A stretch of 64,000 nucleotides of DNA, from positions 16,408 through 80,407 of the forward strand of contig NZ_LPWA01000113.1 of NCBI RefSeq assembly GCF_001510895.1, written 5' to 3'. Every line of letters begins with the position of its first letter. The stretch's first letter is position 1. Below the pieces are notes generated by a model. The model was not told where the DNA came from and did no database searches. It saw nothing but the letters and a program-made list of their open reading frames with translations. Positions 27,567 to 36,795 of this stretch are shown here, in pieces. The stretch is from Mesorhizobium loti (GTDB lineage Bacteria > Pseudomonadota > Alphaproteobacteria > Rhizobiales > Rhizobiaceae). A program made the position numbers and the translations under genes.

Positions 27567-28456
27567 ATGCGCAGGCTCCTGCCTTTCATCGCGTTACCGC
27601 TTGTATATTTCCCGATTGAATTGCGCGCCGCCGCCATTCATGACGCCGCGAAGAACGGCGATGTCGCGGCGATTACGGCAGCGCTCGACGCAGGTGCCGG
27701 CGTCGATGAGAGCGATGGAGACGCAACGCCGCTCTATTTTGCGGTCATGATGGGCCACATCGAGGCGGCAAAACTGCTCATAGAACGTGGTGCGGACGTC
27801 AACGCCCAGACGACTTGGGGTCGCCCGCTGATGGCGGCTATGGGGAAAGGCAAGATCGACCTGTTAAAGCTTTTGCTGGAGCATGACGCAGATCCAAATT
27901 CGGACCGTGACGGCGAAGCCGCCCTTCATGTCGCCGTCATTCTCGGCTGTCTCGACTGCGTGAAGGCACTGGTCGAGGCCGGCGCGGACGTGAATGCGAA
28001 GACAAATGACGGCAAGACACCGCTCCATCTGGCAAAACGCAAGGGGCAACGTGAAGTTGCCGACTATCTCATTTCGCACGGCGTCGTCTTGCCAACACCA
28101 GCCCCGATCTCGATGAAGTTGGCTTCCGCCGATGTCGAGAAAGGCCGGACCTACTTCACCCGTGTGTGTCACGGTTGCCACAATGCCGAACCAAAGGGAG
28201 GGACCAAAGCGGGACCGAACTTGTGGGGCGTCGTCGGCCGCGACAAGGCATCTATGGCAAATATGGATTATTCTGACGCCTTGCTGAGCTGGGAAGCACG
28301 TGGACGTACGAAGACCTGAACAGATATCTCTTCGGGCCCATGCTCACCACGCCGGGCGTTAAGATGGAGATGTCTGGTGTTCCCGACGAGACCGAACGGG
28401 TCAACCTGATCGCCTACTTGCGCACACTCAGTGACAAGCCGATCCCGTTACCCTGA
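27567..28456 (+). CDS. Ankyrin-repeat protein with C-terminal cytochrome c domain (frameshifted)
   Basis: The corrected 296-residue protein has a signal peptide (MRRLLPFIALPLVYFPIELRA), four ankyrin repeats (residues ~25-165, e.g. AKLLIERGADVNAQTTWGRP and DGKTPLHLAKRKGQREVADY), and a class I cytochrome c domain with the haem motif CHGCH and GPNLWGVVG. One G missing near 28291 (TGGGAAGC for TGGGGAAGC) hides the C-terminal third, which contains the likely axial methionine in GVKMEMSGV. It is predicted to be periplasmic. Ankyrin repeats joined to a c-type cytochrome suggest a docking or scaffold electron carrier. No partner dehydrogenase lies nearby. Confidence 0.82.
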
Positions 28457-28744
28457 ATCGGTAATCTCTTCCGCAACTACTGCATGGCCTGCGCCGTCTC
28501 CCAGCGGGCATCGCACGCCGATGAAGCGATCATCGAACACCTTTGACGGCTTTGGCGCTACCAAGTCGTTGCGCCAGCGGCACGCAACGGCAGTTTCGCC
28601 GCCCATTGCAGGGATTCGACTTGGGCACCAAGCGTCAGACTTTCGCCGCTAGCAGCGCCGCGTTTACGATATCCGAAGCTTCATGCTGCTAGAGATGAGC
28701 CTGTCCGGTACTATTGCGCAGGTGAATTTTCCTCGAGATCCTTC
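28457..28744. other. Intergenic region with no supported feature
   Basis: I see no gene, repeat or clear regulatory motif between the ankyrin-cytochrome gene and the acyltransferase gene. Short open frames here have no protein-like composition. Confidence 0.4.
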
Positions 28745-29833
28745 ATGAGCAGCTCGACGCGCATGCCGTGGGTGGACACGGCAAAAGGTCTTTCCATCAT
28801 CCTGGTGGTGATGATGTATTCCGCCTACAACACCGGCGAATATACCGGCGGCGTCGGTTTCCTGCACTATGTCATCGGCTTTGCGACTCCCTTCCGGATG
28901 CCGGAATTCTTCCTGATCTCCGGCCTGTTCCTGTCGCAGGTGATCGACCGGCCATGGCGGCGCTATGTCGACCGGCGTGTCGTCCACTACCTCTATTTCT
29001 ATGTGCTGTGGGCGATCATCTCGATTGGGCTGAAGATCGGCATCTTCAGCCGCGACCCCGCCGGTATGCTGCATGATCTCGCAACGGCCGTCGTCCAGCC
29101 CTATGGTGTGCTGTGGTTCATCTACATGCTGGCGGTGTTCGGCCTCGTCGCACGCGTCTTACGCGAGCTTGGCGTGCCGCACTGGGCCGTGATTGCGGCT
29201 GCGGCCGCGCTGCAAATGTGGGCGCCGCATTCGGATAGCTATGCCCTCACGCAATTCGCCGCCTATTTCGTGTTCTTCTATCTCGGCTTCGTGCTCGCGC
29301 CGCTGGTGTTCCGGCTCGTCGCATGGACGCAAGATCGGCCGGCGATCGCCGTCGCCGGCCTGGTCGTGTGGGCAATCGTCAACGGCCTGCTCGTCTATTC
29401 GCCGGGTTATGCCGTTCAGCCGGTCGGCATGGAGATGGGCCTGGCGGCCTGGCCGCCGCTGCATCTAACGCTTGCCGTCGCCGGAGCGGTGGCGCTTTGC
29501 GTCGCCGGCGGCTTCCTGTCGAAGTTCGCCGCGATGGAATGGCTGCGCTGGCTCGGCGAGCATTCGCTGGTCGTCTATGTCGCCTTCACCATCCCAATGT
29601 CGATCTTCCGCGGTGCAGCACTGGCCAGCGGCCTTCTGACCGACACCGGCATGCTCAGCCTGGCGGTGCTGCTCGTCTCGGTCATCAGCCCGGTCATTCT
29701 CTATTTTGTCGTCAAGCGCACCGGCTTCGGAAACTTCCTGTTCGAGCGGCCGGCCTGGGCGCATATCGACAGGCCGAATGCCGGCCAGATCTCGAACAAG
29801 GGCGTTGCTCAGCCGGCACGCGAGGCGGCCTGA
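28745..29833 (+). CDS. Acyltransferase family 3 membrane protein
   Basis: The 362-residue protein has about ten transmembrane helices. It has the opening of acyltransferase 3 enzymes (PWVDTAKGLSIILVV), with an Asp in place of the usual His-Arg opening, and the FATPFRMPEFFLISGLFLS segment, where the family often has F-F-(I/L)-S-G. Such proteins O-acylate surface sugars or other periplasmic substrates. No glycosyltransferase or polymer gene is adjacent, so the target is unknown. The start is an ATG at 28745 after a weak purine-rich stretch. Confidence 0.88.
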   Translation: MSSSTRMPWVDTAKGLSIILVVMMYSAYNTGEYTGGVGFLHYVIGFATPFRMPEFFLISGLFLSQVIDRPWRRYVDRRVVHYLYFYVLWAIISIGLKIGIFSRDPAGMLHDLATAVVQPYGVLWFIYMLAVFGLVARVLRELGVPHWAVIAAAAALQMWAPHSDSYALTQFAAYFVFFYLGFVLAPLVFRLVAWTQDRPAIAVAGLVVWAIVNGLLVYSPGYAVQPVGMEMGLAAWPPLHLTLAVAGAVALCVAGGFLSKFAAMEWLRWLGEHSLVVYVAFTIPMSIFRGAALASGLLTDTGMLSLAVLLVSVISPVILYFVVKRTGFGNFLFERPAWAHIDRPNAGQISNKGVAQPAREAA

Positions 29834-29860
29834 GGCAACAGCACGGCCGCCCTAAGCGGC

Positions 29861-30520
29861 TCAGCTTTTGATAGAGCCCTTCTCCTTCGCGCCCTGTCCG
29901 GGACGACGCACGGCCTTGATCTTGCCGCTGCTGCCGCCGCCGCAGAAGAAGCAGCCGCCGCCATCGGATTCCAATCCCGACACGCCTGAGGGCATCGCCA
30001 CCTCCTGCAGCACGTCGCCCGTCTCAGGATCGATGCGCAGCAGGTCACCCTCTTCGCCTTCCCAAGTGGCATGCCAGAGCTCGCCATCGACCCAGGTGAC
30101 GCCGGTGACGACACGTTTCGATTCGATGGTGCGGATCACCTTGCCCGTTTCAGGATCGATCTGATGGATCTTTTGTGCCCTGTATTCGCCGACCCAGAGC
30201 GAGCCTTCGGCCCAAGCCATGCCGGAATCGCCGCCATTGCCCGGGGCGGGAATGGTGGCGACGACCTTGCCGGTCTTCGGATCGACCTTGTGGATGCGGT
30301 CCTCGGCGATCTGGTAGAGGTGCTCGCCATCGAAGGCGGTTCCGGCATGCGAGGCGACGTCGATCGACTGCACGATCGCGCCGCTCTCCGGGTCAAGCGC
30401 CTTCAGCTTGTCGCCGGTGGCGAACCAAACATTCTTGCCGTCATAGGTGACGCCATTAATGCGCTCGGCGTCCGGAAAGGGTCCATATTCGCGCAGGATC
30501 TCGGCAGCGGCTCGTTTCAT
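29861..30520 (-). CDS. Beta-propeller protein (Vgb/PQQ-like repeats)
   Basis: The product is 219 residues from ATG 30520 (GGAG seven bases upstream). The protein consists of about five repeats of the type DPETGKVIRTIESKRVVTGVTW and GELWHATWEGEEGDLLRIDP, typical of virginiamycin B lyase-like or PQQ-like propellers. The tail is glycine/cysteine-rich (GGGCFFCGGGSSG), which may bind a metal or cofactor. There is no signal peptide, so it is probably cytoplasmic. It follows the HTH regulator on the same strand, 30 bases apart, suggesting a two-gene operon. The substrate is unknown. Confidence 0.75.
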   Translation of the reverse strand: MKRAAAEILREYGPFPDAERINGVTYDGKNVWFATGDKLKALDPESGAIVQSIDVASHAGTAFDGEHLYQIAEDRIHKVDPKTGKVVATIPAPGNGGDSGMAWAEGSLWVGEYRAQKIHQIDPETGKVIRTIESKRVVTGVTWVDGELWHATWEGEEGDLLRIDPETGDVLQEVAMPSGVSGLESDGGGCFFCGGGSSGKIKAVRRPGQGAKEKGSIKS

Positions 30521-30550
30521 TTTGATCTCCATTTGAACAATGGCTGCAGA

Positions 30551-31770
30551 CTAGTCGCTGGGCAGCGGACCCGGGAGTAACAAGACGGTCGGGAATCCGG
30601 TCATCGGCGGCGTCATCCAGCGGCGCGCCCTGCCGCGCCCGACCGCTTGCACCTTGTTCGCCGTCGAAAGCTCTTCGAGCGCCCGCTGCACGGTGCGCGC
30701 GCTGGCGCCGAGCGCGATCGCCAGCGCGGAACTCGACCACGATTCGCCGTCGGCCAGGAAGGCGAGCACCGCGCCGTGTTCTTCCTCGACCGGCGGCGCC
30801 AGCACCACGACCTCGCCGGTATTCAGCGGCGTGAGTGCAAAACCGGCAGCCGTTGCATTGATCTCCGCCAACGCGCTCAACTCGGCGCGCAGCCGTCCCA
30901 TCTCGACCCTGAGCCGCGCACGATGCGATTCATCGGCGTGCCTGGCGCGGAAGGCGCGCCTCAGCAGCGCCTCCCGCGACGCATCGCCCGGCCAGGCTTC
31001 AGCCAGCGTGCGCGCCAGCGCGAACAGCACCGGTCGCGTCGCCAGCGAGACAGCCGTATCTGCCTGTCGCACGACATTGCGGCAGGCATCGATGACGAGC
31101 GTGCCGGACGCGAGCAGCGCCTCGACCTCATCGAGTTGGAGCGGTGTTTCCGAACCCTTCGATACGAGCCGTGCGACGGGCGTGTTCACCACCAGCGAGG
31201 CGGTTTCAACCTCGGCCTTCAGCGCCGGAATGTTCGCTTCATAGGCGGCGAGTGCCGCCCGGCCGAGCGCGGCCCGCGCGGCCTTCGTCCTCAGGCGCCG
31301 GACCGCAATGCCCGCGGCCGCGAGCTCATGCGCGACGCGCGCGACCGGCGGCAACGGCGCCGGATCGAAGCCGGCGAGCAGGCGCTCGGCCTCGTCAGGC
31401 GGCCGATCAGGATCAGACGGCGCGCCTCGAGGCTTCCCGCATAGGCGGCATTGACGCGGTCGCCATGCGCGGCAAGCGTCGCACGCGCCGATCGCAATGC
31501 CTTCTCCGGCCAGCCGAGATCGCGCGAGACCAGCGCGATCTCGGCTTCGGCGACGACACAGCGAGCCCGCGCCACCGCTTCCCTGGGGCCGAAGCTGCGG
31601 GCGGCGCTCTTCAGCAGCACCTTGGCCTTGGCCAGGTCGCCGAGCTGCGCCATAGCGATGCCGCGCAGCGCCAGCGCCGGCGCGTCTTCGCGCAGCGCCA
31701 CGCGCTTCAAGGCGCCGAGCGGATCACCCGCGGCAAGCGCGCGGCCGGCGGCATTGATCAACGAGTCCAT
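30551..31770 (-). CDS. TPR-like/winged-helix regulatory protein (frameshifted)
   Basis: The corrected length is 406 residues. The N-terminal half is alanine-rich helical repeats (LGALKRVALREDAPALALRG, LAKAKVLLKSAAR), probably TPR-like. The C-terminal 60 residues form a winged helix (WSSSALAIALGASARTVQRALEELSTANKVQAVGRGRARRW) typical of DNA-binding. One base is missing near 31396 (CTGACGAG for CTGGACGAG). Restoring it gives IGRLDEAERLLAGFDPAPLPP across the join. It probably controls itself and the beta-propeller gene just downstream. The signal is unknown. Confidence 0.75.
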
Positions 31771-31896
31771 GCAATGCCCGCCTCAGGGTCCGCCGGATCA
31801 AATCGCGTCACACTTGTAACTCTCACCATCGCACTGTCCGGCCCTATGTCTGTCCTCGTCACCCCGCAACCAAACCGAAAGAATGGGACAAGAGCA

Positions 31897-32645
31897 ATGA
31901 CCCAGCAAATGCACACACCACCGGTCGTTTCGCCAGAGGCCTGGGAAGGCGCTTATGACGAGATGCTGGTGAAGGAAAAGACCCTCACCCGCGCCCGCGA
32001 CGCGCTCGCTGCCGAACGCCGCCGCATGCCGTGGATGCTTGTCGAGAAGAACTATGTGTTCGAAGGCCCGAACGGCAAGGCAAGCCTGCTCGACCTGTTC
32101 GAAGGCCGCCGCCAGTTGATCATCTACCGCGCCTTCTTCGAGCCGGGCGTCTATGGCTGGCCGGAGCACGCCTGCCGCGGCTGCTCGCTCGGCGCCGACC
32201 AGGTCGGCAACCTCGCCCATCTCACGCCCGCGACACCACGCTCGCCTATGCCTCGCGCGCGCCGCAGGCCGACATTCAGCGGCTGAAGCAGCGCATGGAC
32301 TGGAAGATGCCGTGGTACACGATCACCGACAGCTGGGATAAGGATTTCGGCGTCGACGAATGGCATGGCCACAACGTCTTCATCCACGACGGCGACCGCA
32401 TCTTCCGCACCTACTTCGTCAACAACCGCGGCGACGAGGCGTTTGGCACCGTGTGGAGCTATCTCGACGTCACCCCGCTCGGCCGCCAGGAGGTGTGGGA
32501 GGATTCGCCCAAGGGCTATCCGCAGACCCAGACCTACAAGTGGTGGAACTGGCACGACAACTACGAAGAAGGCGCCGCGCCCGACCAGAGATGGGTCGAG
32601 ATTTCGGACGCCGGCGAAGCGGCGTTCCGCAACAAGAACGCCTGA
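31897..32645 (+). CDS. DUF899 thioredoxin-fold protein (frameshifted)
   Basis: The 249-residue corrected protein belongs to DUF899 (thioredoxin-like): EAYDEMLVKEKTLTRARDAL-type start, YVFEGPNGKASLLDLFEGRR, the cysteine motif CRGCSLGADQ, and a C-terminal DVTPLGRQEVWEDSPKGYP. One A is missing near 32224 (CTCACGCC for CTCAACGCC); restored, it reads LAHLNARDTTLAYASRAP. A second, intact DUF899 gene lies at 33058 with the small membrane protein between them. The family is widespread in soil bacteria but has no firmly known role; a redox function is suggested by the C-x2-C pair. Confidence 0.88.
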
Positions 32646-32728
32646 GCGTGAAGCGACTCTGGCGGCGCCACCCGCGCCGCCAGAGCCGATTTTTCCCCAG
32701 AGCCCGATCAGTTTGGAAGGTGGAGATC

Positions 32729-32971
32729 ATGAGCATCGACAATCCCGCCCCTCGCCTAAGCGGCTTCGGCCTGGCCGACTGGCTCTGCCTCGCCGCGGCG
32801 CCGACCTTCGCCACGATGGCACTGCTGACGGCTGCCTATAGCGGCGGGGACATGATGTGCATGTCCGGGTCCGGAGCTTCGATGCTCAGCGGCATGGTGC
32901 CGATGTATCTGTTGATGGCCGCCTTCCATCTGGCGCCATGGCTGCGGCTGGTGGCAGGGCGGGTTGGGTGA
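32729..32971 (+). CDS. Small two-helix membrane protein
   Basis: The 80-residue protein from ATG 32729 (GGTGGAGATC before it) has two hydrophobic helices, DWLCLAAAPTFATMALLTAA and LSGMVPMYLLMAAFHLAPWL, separated by a short Gly/Met/Cys loop (GGDMMCMSGSGAS). It sits between the two DUF899 genes on the same strand, so it is likely part of their operon. The Met/Cys-rich loop could bind a metal ion such as copper. That is inference. Confidence 0.7.
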   Translation: MSIDNPAPRLSGFGLADWLCLAAAPTFATMALLTAAYSGGDMMCMSGSGASMLSGMVPMYLLMAAFHLAPWLRLVAGRVG

Positions 32972-33057
32972 GGCAGCTGAGTAAATCCTTCGCCGTGGAC
33001 GAGCCTCTTTTCCTCCTGTTCGCAGCACTGCAACCCCCAAACTGAAGGAGACTGACA

Positions 33058-33750
33058 ATGCAACACGCTGTTGTTTCACGCGACGACTGGCTAACCGCCC
33101 GCCGGGACCTCCTGAAAGCCGAGAAGGAACTCACTCGTCTTCGCGACAAGGTCGCCCGGGAGCGACTCGTCCTGCCATGGGTGCGCATCGACAAGGAATA
33201 CATGTTTGAAACGCTTGATGGACCGTGCTCGCTCGCCGATCTCTTCGACGGACGATCGCAACTGCTGGTCCAACATTTCATGTTCGCGCCGGGATGGAAG
33301 GAAGGCTGCCCGGGCTGCTCCTTCATGGCCGATCACACCGACGGCATGAACATACATCTGGCGAACCACGACGTCACCATGATCGCAGTCTCGCGCGCGC
33401 CGCTCGCCGAGATCGAGCGCTACCGCAAACGCATGGGCTGGCAGTTCAAATGGGTGTCGTCCTTCGGCGACGACTTCAACTACGATTTCCGCGTCAGCTT
33501 CACACCCGAGGAAATCGCCAGTGGGCACATCGACTACAATTTCGGTGAGTGGTCGGGGACCGGCGAGGAATGGCCCGGCGTCAGCGCCTTTTTCAAGGAC
33601 GAGGCCGGAGACATCTTCCGCACCTACTCCACCTACGGGCGCGGCGTCGAGGTGATGATGGGCACCTACAATATGCTCGATCTCGCTCCGAAGGGCCGCA
33701 ACGAAACCGACGGAATGGACTGGGTGCGCCGTCACGATCGCTACGAGTAG
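33058..33750 (+). CDS. DUF899 thioredoxin-fold protein
   Basis: The frame is intact and encodes 230 residues. It shares the layout of the first DUF899 gene: KAEKELTRLRDKVARERLVLPWVRIDKEY, then SLADLFDGRSQLLVQHF, the cysteine pair GCPGCSFMADH and a C-terminal YNMLDLAPKGRNETDG. The sequence differs enough from the first copy that the two belong to different subfamilies and are not a recent tandem copy. AAGGAG lies ten bases upstream of the ATG. Function unknown. Confidence 0.9.
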   Translation: MQHAVVSRDDWLTARRDLLKAEKELTRLRDKVARERLVLPWVRIDKEYMFETLDGPCSLADLFDGRSQLLVQHFMFAPGWKEGCPGCSFMADHTDGMNIHLANHDVTMIAVSRAPLAEIERYRKRMGWQFKWVSSFGDDFNYDFRVSFTPEEIASGHIDYNFGEWSGTGEEWPGVSAFFKDEAGDIFRTYSTYGRGVEVMMGTYNMLDLAPKGRNETDGMDWVRRHDRYE

Positions 33751-33790
33751 ACACCCCGAGGAGCGGCCAGGCGGACGTGTGTCCAGCCGT

Positions 33791-35014
33791 TCACACCGCC
33801 ACTGGCTTCGGCGGAGAGGGCATCATGGCCCGCTCATAGCTGCGCGGTGCCAAGCGGAACGTCAGCACCGTGACGATCGCGATGCAGGCGAGATGCAGCA
33901 GCCAGCCGGCGCGAAAACTGCCGGTGAGATCGTGCAGGACGGCGACGAGCCATGGCGGTATCGCCGCCATCAGGAAGCCGCCGCCCTGCATGAGGGCCGA
34001 AAGCGCACCAGCTTCCGTCGGGTCCGGGAGATGTTCGAGCGCCACGATCATAGTGAGCGAGAAAGACCCACCCAGCCCAGCTCCCAGCAAGAGCGCCCAG
34101 ACGAAGGGCGCGATCTCGGGCCGCAGGACGAGCCCGGCAAAGCCGACCGCCTGCATGGCCAGCGTCAGCCAAAGCCACGGCCGCCGATCCTCGCTTTTGC
34201 CTGCAAGCGCCGGCAGCAAGAGGGCCGCGAGCGCCTGTCCCACCGCCATGACCGCCAGCAGGCCGCCGCTGGCGGCACTCGTCCAGCCATGCTCCTGATA
34301 GAAGGGCGCAAGCCAGGCCACCGCGGTCGAGTAGCCGCCATTGACGAGGCCGAAGCAAGCCATCAGCAACCATGTGCGCGGCCGTTTGAGGAAGGTGGCT
34401 GTCACCCCGCCTCCATGCTTGCGATTGCTGTCGCGCGGCAGGCAGCGCATGGCGAGGACCACGGCGATCAAGGCGGGAAGCGCCATCCAGACTAGCCCGA
34501 CATGCCAGTCGCCTGAAGCCGTGGCAAGCAAAGGCGCGAGTTGCGCGCCAAGCGCGCCGCCGGCCATCAGCATCGCCGAATAGAGCCCCATGACGAGGCC
34601 GACATGGCCTGGAAACTGCTGCTTGACGATGCCGGGAAACAGGGCTTGAACGACCGCTGCCCCAAGTCCGAGCAGGGCCGCCGTTGCCACCATCTCAGCG
34701 CCGGTCGAGGCGAACAGGCGCAGAAACGATGCGAGGCCGAGAAGGGCGAGTGCCGCGATCAGGGCTCGGCTCGCCCCGACGCGAGCTTCCAGGGACGGGC
34801 CGGCAAAGGCGAACAGTCCCATAAGCAATATCGGCACCAGCGTGAGCAGCGCGATGCCCTGCGTGCCGAGACCGGTCTCGGCACGCACGCTTGCCGCCAG
34901 CGGCCCGATGCCGGTGATGAACGGCCTGAGGTTGAGACCGATCAGCACGACGACAGCGAGCATCAGGCCGTTCGGCGAGGTGACCTCGGACCCTATGTCC
35001 CTATACGCGTTCAT
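33791..35014 (-). CDS. MFS transporter, CynX/NimT-like
   Basis: The 407-residue, 12-helix protein is of the cyanate permease/2-nitroimidazole transporter group. Hallmarks include the early LIGLNLRPFITGIGPLAASV and the SLTMIVALEHLPDP motif in helix 10-11. ATG 35014 is chosen because a longer frame upstream (to 35227) is inside the ankyrin gene and is not protein-like. It follows the ankyrin gene by 20 bases, so the two form an operon divergent from a LysR regulator. Substrates in this group vary, so none is assigned. Confidence 0.9.
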   Translation of the reverse strand: MNAYRDIGSEVTSPNGLMLAVVVLIGLNLRPFITGIGPLAASVRAETGLGTQGIALLTLVPILLMGLFAFAGPSLEARVGASRALIAALALLGLASFLRLFASTGAEMVATAALLGLGAAVVQALFPGIVKQQFPGHVGLVMGLYSAMLMAGGALGAQLAPLLATASGDWHVGLVWMALPALIAVVLAMRCLPRDSNRKHGGGVTATFLKRPRTWLLMACFGLVNGGYSTAVAWLAPFYQEHGWTSAASGGLLAVMAVGQALAALLLPALAGKSEDRRPWLWLTLAMQAVGFAGLVLRPEIAPFVWALLLGAGLGGSFSLTMIVALEHLPDPTEAGALSALMQGGGFLMAAIPPWLVAVLHDLTGSFRAGWLLHLACIAIVTVLTFRLAPRSYERAMMPSPPKPVAV

Positions 35015-35034
35015 CTCCCGCAACCGCCCTTCCC

Positions 35035-35706
35035 TCAGCTTGCGCCGGCCGCCAGGAGAAGCTTTTCGATTTCCCTGAAGCCACGGCTTCGCGCATTCCG
35101 CAGCGGCGTCACGCCGTCGCCGTCCGCGAGGTTGACATTGGCGCCCGCCTTCACCAGCAGTCCGACGATCTGCTGGTGGCGCTCGCCGCCGTCGCCGAGG
35201 ATGATTGCCTCGAGCAACGCCGTCCAACCGAGCTTGTTGACATGGTCGACGTCGACGCCGGCCTCGATCAGCGTGCGCACCGTCTCGACATGGCCGCGCT
35301 CGGATGCCGGGATGAGCGCGGTGCCGCCATAGCGGTTGACGCTCTTCAGATCGGCGCCATGGGAAAGCGTCATCCTGAGGATTTCGAGATGGCCGCGCGC
35401 GCCGGCATAGAGATAGGGACTGTCCTCGATATTGTCCTTGGCGTTGACGTTTGCCCCGGCCTCGATCAGCGCGGTGGCAGCGGCGATGTTGTCGTCGTGA
35501 GTCGCGACAAGCAGCGCCGTGGCACCGCTGCCGTCGCGCGCGTCGATCTCAACGCCTTCGGCCAGAAGCTTCTCGATGGTGCTTACATCATCGGTAGCCG
35601 CCGCGGCATGCAAAGCGGATTGGTTCATGGCTGCTCCTGATGCAATGGCCGAAACGGACGCGAAGATCAGCAATGCGAGAACAAAAACGGTCGAGAGACG
35701 AAACAT
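35035..35706 (-). CDS. Secreted ankyrin-repeat protein
   Basis: The 223-residue protein has a signal peptide (LSTVFVLALLIFASVSAIASG) and five to six ankyrin repeats (for example LHAAAATDDVSTIEKLLAEG and TALIPASERGHVETVRTLIE). Bacterial periplasmic ankyrin proteins of this size (AnkB-like) are linked to catalase and oxidative stress in Pseudomonas, but this is not shown here. It is first in a two-gene operon with the CynX-like transporter. A LysR gene is divergent. Confidence 0.88.
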   Translation of the reverse strand: MFRLSTVFVLALLIFASVSAIASGAAMNQSALHAAAATDDVSTIEKLLAEGVEIDARDGSGATALLVATHDDNIAAATALIEAGANVNAKDNIEDSPYLYAGARGHLEILRMTLSHGADLKSVNRYGGTALIPASERGHVETVRTLIEAGVDVDHVNKLGWTALLEAIILGDGGERHQQIVGLLVKAGANVNLADGDGVTPLRNARSRGFREIEKLLLAAGAS

Positions 35707-35793
35707 TCCTCACTCCTGCCGATATCGGCCTGTGATCGGATCGGCCGGGTCGGCCGGCTCGTATTCGAACCTCCAGATAGGAGCGGAAAACGC

Positions 35794-35810
35794 CATTTAA
35801 AAATTAAATG
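35794..35810. promoter_or_regulatory. Palindromic site between ankyrin and LysR genes
   Basis: CATTTAA and TTAAATG form perfect seven-base arms around AAA. The site is 59 bases upstream of the LysR start and 88 bases from the divergent ankyrin start, and the stretch is much more AT-rich than its surroundings. It is a likely LysR recognition site or the shared promoter region. Confidence 0.55.
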
Positions 35811-35868
35811 TATGGATCGATATCATTATCGTTCTAAATATAGCCATCACACCGACGGGTTGAAAAAG

Positions 35869-36726
35869 ATGCTCGATCCTCGTCTTCTGCGCGCCTTCGC
35901 CGCGATTGCCGACGCCGGCAGCTTCACCCAGGCAGCGGAGCGCCTGAACATGACGCAGTCGACCATCAGCCAGCAGCTCGCCCGGCTCGAGGACGCGGTC
36001 GGGCACAGCCTGATCGATCGGGTCATGCGGCCGATCCGGCCGACGGCGGCCGGCGAACGGCTGCTCGGCTATGCGCGCCGCATCCTCGCCCTGCAGCAGG
36101 AGGCGGAAACAGCGCTCGGCGATCCGGCCGGCACGACACCCATCCGGATCGGCGTGCCGGAGGATATCGCCAACGCCGCGATGGCCAAGGTGTTCGGCGG
36201 TTTCGCCAAGCGCCACCGCGAGATCCGGCTGGACGTCACCACCGGATTGAGCCGCGACATGACGAGGCGCTATCGCGGCGGCGAGTTCGATATCGTCGTG
36301 GTCAAGGAAGCCGCCGCCGAGCCCGACTGCCGGGCGAGCTTCTCCGAACCGATAGCATGGTTCGAGAGCGCCGACGCGCCATCCGATTGGCCCGATCCGG
36401 TCCCTCTGGTCGCCTTCCCTCCCGGAGGGCTCTATCGCGAAGCCATGTTCGAGCGGATCGAGCGCGAGCAACGCCGCTGGTACATCGCCTTTTCGGGCAG
36501 CAGCCTTCGCAACGTGCTGGTCGGCGTGGAGGCCGGGCTCGGCCTCTCGCTCCTGCCCCGCAGCGCCATAGCCGGCCATCGCGTCCGGCACTATGCGCCG
36601 TTCGGCGCGGAGCCCTCGATGGTGGTTTCGCTCTATGCCTGGGAGAAAACGGGGCCGGTCTCGGAACTTGTCGAGCAGATGGCTGCCATTCTTGGCACAA
36701 GGCAGCAAGCGTCCGAACAGCCCTGA
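35869..36726 (+). CDS. LysR-family transcriptional regulator
   Basis: The product is 285 residues from ATG 35869 (MLDPRLLRAFAAIADAGSF). The helix-turn-helix is FTQAAERLNMTQSTISQQLARLEDAVG, and the effector domain has TPIRIGVPEDIANAAMAKVF. An upstream ATG at 35812 lies inside the palindromic operator region and is less likely. It is probably the regulator of the divergent ankyrin/MFS operon. Confidence 0.9.
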   Translation: MLDPRLLRAFAAIADAGSFTQAAERLNMTQSTISQQLARLEDAVGHSLIDRVMRPIRPTAAGERLLGYARRILALQQEAETALGDPAGTTPIRIGVPEDIANAAMAKVFGGFAKRHREIRLDVTTGLSRDMTRRYRGGEFDIVVVKEAAAEPDCRASFSEPIAWFESADAPSDWPDPVPLVAFPPGGLYREAMFERIEREQRRWYIAFSGSSLRNVLVGVEAGLGLSLLPRSAIAGHRVRHYAPFGAEPSMVVSLYAWEKTGPVSELVEQMAAILGTRQQASEQP

Positions 36727-36795
36727 CGCGTCAAACCTCCCCGACTCTGAACCGCCGCATTGCCTTCCGCGCCTGCTCGCTCAATAGTCGGGCCA

